Source: Myxococcales bacterium (GTDB lineage Bacteria; Myxococcota_A; Polyangia; Polyangiales; Polyangiaceae). From it: a stretch of 36,066 nucleotides of DNA. The DNA is taken from assembly GCA_013297655.1 (NCBI GenBank), contig JAAFHV010000071.1:1-36066 (forward strand), given 5' to 3'. Shown here piece after piece: positions 7,424 through 14,127 of the stretch (position 1 is the stretch's first letter; the number at the start of each line of letters is the position of its first letter). The notes under the pieces were generated by a model that saw only the letters and a list, made by a program, of their open reading frames with translations, did no database searches and was not told the origin of the DNA. A program made the translations under genes and the position numbers.

Positions 7424-9724
7424 ATGAGGCAGCCGGTGAACGACGCGCGGTGGTCCTTCGATGCTCGTCGCGCCGCGTGCCTGATCGCGGCGGTGGGGCT
7501 CGCGTGGCTGCCGTCGTGCTCGAGCCGCACGAAGGGCGATCCGGGCCAAGAACCGGACGAAGCGAAGACCAGCGGCGCCGAGGCTCCGCACGAGCCGGAG
7601 GTCGTCCTCGACTGGATTCGCAACCTCGACGATTGCACGCTCGGCCACCGCGGGACCTTGCTCGACCTGGGCGACGCGACCATGCGATCCCGTTATGGCG
7701 ATCGTCTCGGCCCCGCCGACGTGGTCCCGTTCGAGCGCGACGGCAGCACGTGGGTGCACTTGAAGACGCGACAGGTCGGCCTCTCGTTCGTCACGACCGA
7801 GCCCATCACGGGCGAAGCCGGCCTCACCATCGCTGCGCGCGCGCGCGGAGGCACCGCGAAGAGCCTCTCCGTGAGCCTCGACGGTAAGCCCGTAGGTCAC
7901 CTCGCCCTCACCCACCTCGAGGCAAAAGTATCCGAGGTGAAGAGCGCCGTACCGCTCGAAGCGGGCGCGCATCGGATCGACGTTCGCTTCGTCGGCGGGG
8001 CAAAGAGCACCCCCGATGCGCTCGGCGAGATCGACTGGATCCGAATCGGGCCGAGCGACGGCGACGCGCCCTACGCCGCACCGACACGCCGCGACGCGCT
8101 GGTGAGCACCGCAGTGGGGGGCAAATCGCAGCGCGCGATTTCGCTCCGCGGGAACGCGTTTGCACGGTGCACCGGCTACGTGCCGAGCGACGCGGTGTTC
8201 AAGGCCGACCTCGCCGTCACGGGCGGAGGCGACGCCGAGATCGAGGTGCGGGTGCTGCGCGATCGCAAGGAGCCCGCCGTCGTCGCGCACCTCACCGTCG
8301 GCGGCACCGACGCGACGACCTGGCGCCCCTTTTCGGTCCCGCTCGGCGATCTCGACGCACCTGCCGCGGTGGAGCTCTCCGTCACGCGCGCGCAAAAAGG
8401 CACCCGCGTGCTGTTCGGCGAGGCGAGGGTCACCCGCGCGAAGGCGCCCGCGCCGAAGACCCCGCGCCCGCCCGCCCGCGGGGTGGTGCTCGTGGTGTTG
8501 GGCACGAGCGCGCCGAAGACGCTGACCGCGTTCGGGGGCGCGCGACGCACGCCGGAGCTCGCGAAGCTTATCGAGCGAGGGTTCGTTTTCGAGCGAAATC
8601 GCGCGGTGAGCACGCTCACGAACGCGACCGTCGCTTCGATGTTCTCCGGCGTCGGCCCGCGCGAGCACGGCGTCGTGGACGTGGACGCTCGGCTCGCCAA
8701 GTCGCCCACGATCGTGTCGGAGGCGCTGCGCGACGCGGGCATCACGACCGCTTTTTTTACCGCGAATCCGACCACCTCCGAGATCTACGGCTTCGAGCGC
8801 GGCTGGGAGACGTTCCGCGCCCACGGGCCCACCGAGGACACTCCCGCCACAGCGGTGTTCGACGACGCGATTCGCTTCGTGGAGCAGCACAAGGCGGACC
8901 GGTTTTTCGTCGCGATCCACGCGCGCGGCGGGCACCCTCCGTGGGACGCGAGCGCCGATCAGATGAAGGACCTGCCGCCGAAGGACTACACCGGCGGCCT
9001 CGATCCGAAACACGCCGGTGAGCTCCTCGCCAAAGCGCGCCGTATCCCGCCCGTCATCCGCTACACCGACGGCGACAAAGAGCGCGCCGCCGCACTTCAT
9101 ACGCTCGCGGTCGAGGCGCACGATGCCGCGCTGGGGCGCCTTTTGTCTGCCCTTCGCCTCGCCGGGCGCGACGAGGACACCGTCGTCATCGTGACCGGGG
9201 ACGTGACCCCGGACGAGACCGCGCACGTGCCTTTCGCCGAGACGGACGCGATCGACGAGCCGGCCCTGGCGACGCTCCTCGTGGTGCGCCCGCACAAGGG
9301 CGTGACCGGTCAGCCAGGGACGATCGCGTCGCCGACCGAGAACATGCATATTGCATCGACCATCCTCGACGCGTTCGCGCTCGCGTCGCCGGCGGCGTTC
9401 CGTGCGACGAGCCTGTTCACGCTCGCAGAGACGAAGGACAAGCTCGAGGGGCGGCCCCGCGTGGCGCTCGCAGCCGGGAAATTCTCGGCTCGTTTCGGCG
9501 ATCTCGTGCTCTCCGGCACCGGCGATCGTGAGACGAAGCTCTGCGATCTCGCCCTCGAGCCGGCCTGCCAAACCGACGTCCGCGCGACCCACCCGCTCGC
9601 GACCGAGACGCTCCACCGGCGGCTCTTCGACACCACGAACGCCCCCCAAAAGACGATCCCTCCGCGCGAGGACGCCCGCCTCGACCCACCGGCCGCCGCC
9701 GCGCTCAAGGCCTGGGGCCGCTGA
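7424..9724 (+). CDS. Sulfatase/alkaline-phosphatase-fold lipoprotein, probably catalytically degenerate
   Basis: 766 residues. A lipoprotein signal ends in LPSC (Cys32), so it is likely anchored to a membrane. About 45-330 holds beta-rich segments resembling two lectin-like or jelly-roll modules. From about 350 to 625 the sulfatase order of elements is recognisable: the VVLVVLG strand, ERNRAVSTLTNATVASMFSG where active enzymes carry the formylglycine or serine nucleophile, GPREHGV, and VIVTGDVTPDE near 589 where active enzymes have a DHG metal site. The metal aspartate normally after the first strand (D-x-x-R type) is replaced by GTSAPKT, the C/S-x-P-x-R motif is absent, and the His of DHG is missing. 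A binding or structural role is therefore more likely than hydrolysis. The start follows a GGGAGGT ribosome site. Confidence 0.8.
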   Translation: MRQPVNDARWSFDARRAACLIAAVGLAWLPSCSSRTKGDPGQEPDEAKTSGAEAPHEPEVVLDWIRNLDDCTLGHRGTLLDLGDATMRSRYGDRLGPADVVPFERDGSTWVHLKTRQVGLSFVTTEPITGEAGLTIAARARGGTAKSLSVSLDGKPVGHLALTHLEAKVSEVKSAVPLEAGAHRIDVRFVGGAKSTPDALGEIDWIRIGPSDGDAPYAAPTRRDALVSTAVGGKSQRAISLRGNAFARCTGYVPSDAVFKADLAVTGGGDAEIEVRVLRDRKEPAVVAHLTVGGTDATTWRPFSVPLGDLDAPAAVELSVTRAQKGTRVLFGEARVTRAKAPAPKTPRPPARGVVLVVLGTSAPKTLTAFGGARRTPELAKLIERGFVFERNRAVSTLTNATVASMFSGVGPREHGVVDVDARLAKSPTIVSEALRDAGITTAFFTANPTTSEIYGFERGWETFRAHGPTEDTPATAVFDDAIRFVEQHKADRFFVAIHARGGHPPWDASADQMKDLPPKDYTGGLDPKHAGELLAKARRIPPVIRYTDGDKERAAALHTLAVEAHDAALGRLLSALRLAGRDEDTVVIVTGDVTPDETAHVPFAETDAIDEPALATLLVVRPHKGVTGQPGTIASPTENMHIASTILDAFALASPAAFRATSLFTLAETKDKLEGRPRVALAAGKFSARFGDLVLSGTGDRETKLCDLALEPACQTDVRATHPLATETLHRRLFDTTNAPQKTIPPREDARLDPPAAAALKAWGR
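9345..9355. repeat. TGYA-N3-TRCA palindrome in the sulfatase-fold gene
   Basis: ATGCATATTGCAT including flanks, in the codons for MHIA, which use CAT, ATT and GCA in an otherwise GC-ending gene. Confidence 0.6.
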
Positions 9725-9892
9725 GCGCGAGGTCTCGGAGGGGAAGCGGCCCGCGATTCCTGGCGGTTCGTGCCATGAACGCGAGCGGTTGCGCGGCGGG
9801 CTGGCTCGCCCGGGCCATCTTCGCTTTCGTCGATCGAGACCTCGAATTCGTGGATTTCGCCTTGAATAGCTGTGCTAAGGAGAACGCGCCTT

Positions 9893-9982
9893 GGAGAGGT
9901 GACCGAGTGGCCGAAGGTGCATGATTGGAAATCATGTGTACTCGCAAGGGTACCAAGGGTTCGAATCCCTTTCTCTCCGCCA
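9893..9982 (+). tRNA. tRNA-Ser (anticodon GGA)
   Basis: A full class II cloverleaf, 90 bases including encoded CCA. The acceptor stem GGAGAGG pairs with TCTCTCC (one G-T pair), discriminator G and CCA at 9980-9982. The anticodon stem CATGA/TCATG encloses loop TTGGAAA with anticodon GGA at 9927-9929. The long variable arm and T-loop GGTTCGAATCC are present. It reads serine codons UCC and UCU. Confidence 0.97.
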
Positions 9983-10109
9983 GTGATGTGGTTCTGAGAT
10001 GTCGGCCGGGGGCTCGACGGGTCGTAAGTCGTATCGGGCTGTTCCGGCGCGCGTGCAGCTCGATACGACCACCACGAGCAACCGTCGTCGTTCGTGCGGG
10101 GGGCGGCGG

Positions 10110-10322
10110 AACGAGAAGCTCGCGGTCGTCGCTCGACCGGTCAACACACGCGAAGGACCACGGGGCGTAGCGCGCGTGGGCCCTTGCAGCGCTGCGGTCT
10201 ACGCGTCGAGCTTCCCGTTGCTGTCACTCCTTTCGGTTTCCCGGTTGGACGACCCGCGCTGCTCGTTCGGATGCGCCTTCGCGTGTGTTGACCGGTCGAG
10301 CGACGACCGCGAGCTTCTCGTT
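10110..10322. repeat. Perfect 47-base inverted repeat with 119-base spacer
   Basis: The left arm 10110-10156 and right arm 10276-10322 are exact reverse complements over 47 bases. Outside the arms similarity continues imperfectly as GC-rich sequence for about 10 bases. The spacer 10157-10275 has no recognisable gene. A transcript would fold into a very long stem. Candidate explanations are a MITE-like element or an attenuating RNA structure; no flanking target duplication was identified. Confidence 0.85.
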
Positions 10323-10452
10323 GCGGCCGCCCCGTGACAGCGCAGTCCTGCTTCATGTGAAGCGGTTCGGCGACGGCCGCTCTCTCGTGTTCACAAAAAA
10401 AGAGCCCGCGAGGCGATCTACCGACTCGCGCGCCTATGTCCTGGCTTCACGC

Positions 10453-10584
10453 GGATTTCGTGCGGTGAGCAAGCTGCAGTCGGCGCGACGACGACGGATA
10501 GTCTTCTATCTTAGGAGGAGCAACGACGCGTCGCAGGCACGCCGCTAAACGCGCGAAAGCCGACGGGATTCAGCCTGTTCGGTG
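10453..10584. repeat. Dispersed intergenic repeat, copy 1 (degenerate)
   Basis: This matches 28224-28400 with the same order of blocks: GGATTTCGTGCGG, CAAGCTGC, GACGGATAGTCTTC, TATC/CATC-TTAGGAGGAGCA, GCACGCCGCTAAACGCGCG, then ATTCA-CCTGTTCGGTG. It lacks about 34 bases present in copy 2, a loss bounded by GACGG direct repeats, and the closing helix seen in copy 2 is broken here by substitutions. It is therefore probably a decayed copy. Orientation of any transcript is unknown. Confidence 0.75.
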
Positions 10585-10712
10585 ACCTAGCCTGCGGGTC
10601 TCACCGCGGGCTCTTCCGGCCCCGCGCGGCCCCCGTCGCACGTCGCGCGGCGGCGGATCGCGGGATCGCGGATTCGGCTGCGTCGCGCGCGCCCGTCCCG
10701 TATCCTCGGGGC

Positions 10713-11222
10713 GTGCGTACGTTCGTTGCCCGCCCGCTCACCAAAGAAGCCTTCGCGCCCTTCGGGCACGTCCTCGAGATCACTCCGGAGCTCGGCGCCG
10801 GCGTGTCCGTGAACATGGGGACCGCGCGGCGGTACAACGCGGTGCTCGACGTGGAGAACCTACGCCCGCACGCGAAGCTCAACATCGCGGCGTTTCGTTG
10901 TCAGCCGAGCACGCCGGGGCAGTTCCCGGTCGTGGAGGTCGAGAAGCACCCGTACTCGGGGCAGCTCTTCGTTCCACTCAACGCGACCCGCTACATGGTG
11001 GCCGTCGCGCACGGCGGCGACACACCGAACCTCGATACGCTCCAAGTCTTCCTCGCGAGCGGGAAGCAGGGCGTGTGTTACGGGCCCGGAATCTGGCATC
11101 AGCCGATGATCGTGTTCGACGTAGAGACCGACTTCACCTGCTTCGTCTGGGAGGACGGCACCGCGGGCGACTGCGTGCCGTACGTGCTGGCGAAAGAGCA
11201 GATCGTCACCGCCGAGCTCTGA
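10713..11222 (+). CDS. allA: Ureidoglycolate lyase (AllA family)
   Basis: 169 residues from a GTG at 10713, the normal length for AllA. Family hallmarks are the N-terminal PLTKEAFAPFGHVLE, the HPYSGQLFVPL strand (family: HPLGSQAFIPL), LDTLQVFLASGKQGV, and GPGIWHQPMI (family: Y-R-G-V-W-H-H-P-L). The enzyme splits ureidoglycolate into glyoxylate and urea (EC 4.3.2.3), the last step of allantoin degradation, in the cytoplasm. No other purine-catabolism gene is in the window, so it is either isolated or works with genes elsewhere. No ribosome site is obvious before the GTG, but the match begins at once after it. Confidence 0.85.
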   Translation: MRTFVARPLTKEAFAPFGHVLEITPELGAGVSVNMGTARRYNAVLDVENLRPHAKLNIAAFRCQPSTPGQFPVVEVEKHPYSGQLFVPLNATRYMVAVAHGGDTPNLDTLQVFLASGKQGVCYGPGIWHQPMIVFDVETDFTCFVWEDGTAGDCVPYVLAKEQIVTAEL

Positions 11223-11339
11223 AGCCATTGGCTCCCGCGGTCTTCACGTTCGTGTCACGTAACACGTCGTGCACGGCCCGCGCGCCCAGGTGATGGCGGG
11301 CCGATGGTCTCTCTTGCCACAGCTCCCGTGCTTTGGCCG

Positions 11340-11370
11340 TTGCTCCAATGAATGGGAATCGCTCCAATAA
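11340..11370 (+). promoter_or_regulatory. Candidate sodB promoter with direct repeat
   Basis: TTGCTC (11340-11345) and CAATAA (11365-11370) with 19 bases between resemble weak -35/-10 boxes about 130 bases upstream of sodB. The same stretch contains the direct repeat GCTCCAATRAA twice. It is unusually AT-rich for the region. Weak, by eye only. Confidence 0.25.
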
Positions 11371-11499
11371 ACGAGAAGGCACGAATGGCCCTCGACCCTC
11401 TCCGCGGACGTGCGTACGGTTCGTTTGCCGCGCGGTGGTCGCCGCAAGTTTTTCATGCGAGCACGACCACCCTCCCCCTGCGGCACTAAGGAGATTTCC

Positions 11500-12084
11500 A
11501 TGGCCTTCACGCTTCCCGAGCTTCCGTACGCCAAAGACGCGCTCGCGCCCCACCTCACCGCCGAAACGCTCGAGTTCCACCACGGCAAGCACCACAACGC
11601 TTACGTCGTGAACCTCAACAAGCTCCTCGACGGCAAGCCCGAAGCGAGCAAGAGCCTCGAGGAAGTCATCATGTCTTCCGAGGGCGGCGTCTTCAACAAC
11701 GCGGCGCAGATCTGGAACCACACGTTCTACTGGAACAGCATGAAGCCGAACGGCGGCGGCGAGCCCACCGGCGACATCAAGGCCGCGATCGACCGCGACT
11801 TCGGCTCCTTCGCGAAGTTCAAGGAAGAGTTCGCCGCCGCGGCGACCACGCAGTTCGGCTCCGGCTGGGCCTGGCTCGTCCTCGACAAGGGCAAGCTCGC
11901 GATCACGAAGACCGGCAACGCCGACCTCCCGATGAAGCACGGCCAGACCGCGATCCTCACGATCGACGTCTGGGAGCATGCATATTACATCGACTACCGT
12001 AACCTCCGCCCCAAGTACATCGAGACGTTCTTGAGCAGCCTCGTGAACTGGGACTTCGCGAACGAGAACCTGAAGAAGGGCTGA
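11500..12084 (+). CDS. sodB: Iron superoxide dismutase
   Basis: 194 residues, the usual size of cytosolic Fe-SOD, with no signal peptide. Metal ligands are His27 (FHHGKHHNAYV), His74 (WNHTFYW), Asp156 and His160 (TIDVWEHAYY). Gln70 in NNAAQIWNHTFYW and the ATTQFGSGW stretch are Fe-type signatures rather than Mn-type. It converts superoxide to oxygen and hydrogen peroxide. The start follows a strong AAGGAG site at 11488-11493. One oddity: the only CAT, GCA and TAT codons of the gene are consecutive at residues 160-162, inside the palindrome at 11979-11989. A GC-rich hairpin follows the gene. Confidence 0.97.
   Translation: MAFTLPELPYAKDALAPHLTAETLEFHHGKHHNAYVVNLNKLLDGKPEASKSLEEVIMSSEGGVFNNAAQIWNHTFYWNSMKPNGGGEPTGDIKAAIDRDFGSFAKFKEEFAAAATTQFGSGWAWLVLDKGKLAITKTGNADLPMKHGQTAILTIDVWEHAYYIDYRNLRPKYIETFLSSLVNWDFANENLKKG
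11979..11989. repeat. TGYA-N3-TRCA palindrome in sodB
   Basis: ATGCATATTACAT including flanks, over residues His160 to Ile164. It contains the gene's only CAT, GCA and TAT codons. Confidence 0.65.
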
Positions 12085-12109
12085 GCCCCGCTTCGTCTCG
12101 TCTTCGCAG

Positions 12110-12140
12110 GCGGCCCTGTCTCCTCGGGAGGCGGGGCCGC
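12110..12140 (+). terminator. GC-rich hairpin downstream of sodB
   Basis: GCGGCCC (12110-12116) pairs with GGGCCGC (12134-12140), with an internal CTCC-TCG-GGAG hairpin. It starts 26 bases after the sodB stop. There is no T-run, so it is a stability hairpin or weak terminator. Confidence 0.45.
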
Positions 12141-12258
12141 GCTGCATTTCGAGCTCGCGCTCCGTACGCGTCGCTTCGCGCTCCCGGGTTCGGAGGGGCG
12201 CCACGACGCAGACCCTCGGACCGTTGGCTTCGTTCGTTCACGAGCCACGTGCCGATGA

Positions 12259-12476
12259 AATTCGCCAGCGCTGGCGTTTCCATTCGCCAGCGTTGGCGTT
12301 CTTGCCCACCACGACCGACCGTGTTTCGTGCCGCGCGCGACACGAATTCGCCAGCGCTGGCGTTTCCATTCGCCAGCGTTGGCGTTTTTTGCCCACCACG
12401 ACCGACCGTGTTTCGTGCCGCGCGCGACACGAATTCGCCAGCGCTGGCGTTTCCATTCGCCAGCGTTGGCGTTTTT
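12259..12476. repeat. Tandem hairpin array (86/87-base units, six palindromes)
   Basis: Two full units (12259-12344 and 12345-12431) and a half unit (12432-12476). Each unit has a perfect 14-base palindrome CGCCAGCGCTGGCG, an 8-base spacer, and a variant CGCCAGCGTTGGCG followed by a T-rich run, then about 43 bases containing CGTGT...ACACG. Palindromes begin at 12263, 12285, 12349, 12371, 12436 and 12458. The variant hairpins plus T-runs look like serial intrinsic terminators on the plus strand between the convergent sodB and rdgB genes. REP-like origin is also possible. The rest of 12085-12490 holds no gene. Confidence 0.85.
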
Positions 12477-12490
12477 CCGGCGGGCGCGCT

Positions 12491-13138
12491 TCAGCCCGCG
12501 ATTTGCGCGGCGACGGTGTCGCGGCCGATGAGCGCCTTCTCGAGGACGAGGCGGAGCGCCTGGAACGCGCGTCCGCGATGAGAGACCGCGTTCTTGGCGG
12601 CGTCGTCGAGCTCGGCCATCGTCTTGTCGTGGCCCTCGACGAGGAAGAGCGGGTCGTAGCCGAAGCCACCCGAGCCGCGCGGGGAGACCAGGATTCGACC
12701 CTCGCACGCCCCTTCGACCAAGTGCGGCTCGAACGACGCGAGCGGATCGACGAGCGCGAGCACACAGCGAAAGCGCGCGCGAAACACGGCCTGTTCGTCC
12801 GACAGGGCAGCGAGCGCCCCGAGGAGCGCGGCGTTGTTCTCGCCGTCGGTCGCGCGGGCGGACGCGTATCGCGCCGAGCGCACACCGGGCGCGCCGCCGA
12901 GCGCGTCGACCTCGAGGCCGGAGTCGTCGGCGAGGGTGAGCATCATCGTCGCGCGGGCGATCGCGACCGCCTTCTTCGTCGCGTTCTCAGCGAACGTCTC
13001 GCCGTCCTCGACGACCGTAATCTTGCGGGTCAGGACGTCGTCGCTGGAGAGCACTTCGACGGGGAGGGTCGCGAGCATGGCGCGGAGCTCGGCGAGCTTG
13101 CCGACGTTCTGGGTCGCGACGACGAGGGCGTGCCTCAC
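12491..13138 (-). CDS. rdgB: Non-canonical purine NTP pyrophosphatase (RdgB/HAM1)
   Basis: 215 residues from a GTG at 13138. Ham1 motifs in order: ATQNVGKLAELRAML (8-22), DDSGLEVDALGGAPGVRSARYA, GFGYDPLF and SHRGRAF. The enzyme hydrolyses ITP, dITP and XTP to monophosphates, clearing deaminated purines from the nucleotide pool (EC 3.6.1.66). Its start shares GTGA with the stop of rph, so the two are translationally coupled; rph-rdgB is a widespread gene pair. The 3' end faces the hairpin array and sodB. Confidence 0.95.
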   Translation of the reverse strand: MRHALVVATQNVGKLAELRAMLATLPVEVLSSDDVLTRKITVVEDGETFAENATKKAVAIARATMMLTLADDSGLEVDALGGAPGVRSARYASARATDGENNAALLGALAALSDEQAVFRARFRCVLALVDPLASFEPHLVEGACEGRILVSPRGSGGFGYDPLFLVEGHDKTMAELDDAAKNAVSHRGRAFQALRLVLEKALIGRDTVAAQIAG

Positions 13139-13899
13139 GACGCGTTCTCCTTCAGGAGCAGCGCGAGATCGACGCCGTGCGCGGCGAGGGTGGTGCGCTG
13201 GAGACGGACGAGCTCCGCGACGCCGCGAAGCCCGAGATCGATCATGCTGTCGAGCGTCGCGCGGGGGATCGGCTCGCCTTCGGCCGTCCCCTGCACCTCG
13301 ACGATGGCCCCACGTTCGGTCGCGACGAGGTTGAGATCGACGTCGGCGCGGTGATCCTCGAGGTACATGAGGTCGAGCCGCAGCTCGCCCTCGAGCCAAC
13401 CCACGCTCGTCGCGGCGACGGGCTCGCGAAGGACGCGCTTCTCGAGACGACCTTGCCCTCGAAGCTTGTCGAGCGCGATCGCGAGCGCCACGAACGCGCC
13501 CGTGATCGCCGCGGTGCGAGTGCCGCCGTCGGCCTCGAGGACGTCGCAGTCGAGGGCGATCGTGCGCTCCCCGAGCGCTTCGAGATCGACCGCGGTGCGG
13601 AGCGCGCGGCCGACGAGACGCTGGATCTCCTGCGTTCTTCCGCTCGGGGGCTTGCCGCGACCGTCGCGCGCCTCACGCCGCTGCGGGTTCGCGCGGGGGT
13701 GCATTTGGTACTCGGCGGTGACCCAGCCTTTGCCCTTCCCATCGAGGAACGCAGGGACGCGGTCCTCGACCGACGCGGTGCAGAGCACGACCGTCGCGCC
13801 GGCGCGGTAGAGGACCGAGCCCTCCGCGTAGGTGTGAAACCCAGGCTGCATGGTGACGGGGCGGAGAGCTTCGTTCGCGCGAGAGTCGGGGCGTGCCAT
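13135..13899 (-). CDS. rph: Ribonuclease PH
   Basis: 254 residues; typical bacterial RNase PH is about 240. Matches include RANEALRPVTMQPGF, EGSVLYRAGATVVLCTASVEDRVP, GWVTAEYQMHPRA, SGRTQEIQRLVGRALR, the DCDVLEADGGTRTAAITGA phosphate and catalytic region, and VEVQGTAEG. It is a phosphorolytic 3'-5' exoribonuclease that trims tRNA 3' ends, acting as a hexamer in the cytoplasm. The ATG at 13899 gives the conserved N-terminus at once; in-frame sequence further upstream is shadow. It is the first gene of the rph-rdgB pair. Confidence 0.96.
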   Translation of the reverse strand: MARPDSRANEALRPVTMQPGFHTYAEGSVLYRAGATVVLCTASVEDRVPAFLDGKGKGWVTAEYQMHPRANPQRREARDGRGKPPSGRTQEIQRLVGRALRTAVDLEALGERTIALDCDVLEADGGTRTAAITGAFVALAIALDKLRGQGRLEKRVLREPVAATSVGWLEGELRLDLMYLEDHRADVDLNLVATERGAIVEVQGTAEGEPIPRATLDSMIDLGLRGVAELVRLQRTTLAAHGVDLALLLKENAS

Positions 13900-14090
13900 G
13901 GCGCGAGTTAACCATGCGCCGCGTTCTTCGTGAACCGTGCGTGACGACGATCTCCCGCAAAAGCCACCTGCGTGCCGCCCCCGTCGTGCGACGCGCGTGC
14001 GACGGTGCTGCGGAGCGGCTCGCCCCTGTCGGTCGCGGAGCTGGCTCCCACGTCGCGGCGCGCCGCCGCGACAGGCGCCCTCCAATCGTA

Positions 14091-14101
14091 TGCATCTTAC
14101 A
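14091..14101. repeat. TGYA-N3-TRCA palindrome (intergenic)
   Basis: TGCATCTTACA, with flanking A and T, between the sensor-kinase stop (14128, minus strand) and the rph start. It is one of twelve strict matches in the window. Confidence 0.6.
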
Positions 14102-14127
14102 TTGATTCGACCCGTCGAGCGGAAGGG

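Larger units (their letters stand above)
9983..10712. other. 730-base gene-free region rich in inverted repeats
   Basis: No convincing gene lies between tRNA-Ser and the ureidoglycolate lyase gene; open frames are short, arginine-rich and poorly supported. It holds a 9-base inverted repeat GTCGTATCG/CGATACGAC (10028-10036 and 10061-10069), a perfect 47-base inverted repeat (10110-10156 and 10276-10322), a 10-base palindrome GCAGCGCTGC inside its loop, and the degenerate copy of a dispersed repeat at 10453-10584. From 10585 to 10712 nothing is seen. Confidence 0.7.

Noticed and set aside
7310-9649. Long minus-strand frame opposite the sulfatase-fold gene
   Set aside because: No domain is recognisable and the composition is rich in Arg, Gly and His; the plus strand has a signal peptide and a ribosome site.
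9705-9956. Small minus-strand frame across the tRNA-Ser upstream region
   Set aside because: It would run through the tRNA gene and shows only basic low-complexity sequence.
10110-10584. Retron-like msr/msd locus (long hairpin plus structured RNA)
   Set aside because: No reverse transcriptase gene is in the window and the a1/a2 inverted repeats of a retron are not evident.
12259-12476. CRISPR array
   Set aside because: The whole 86/87-base unit is repeated, including the spacer-like part, and no cas gene is near.
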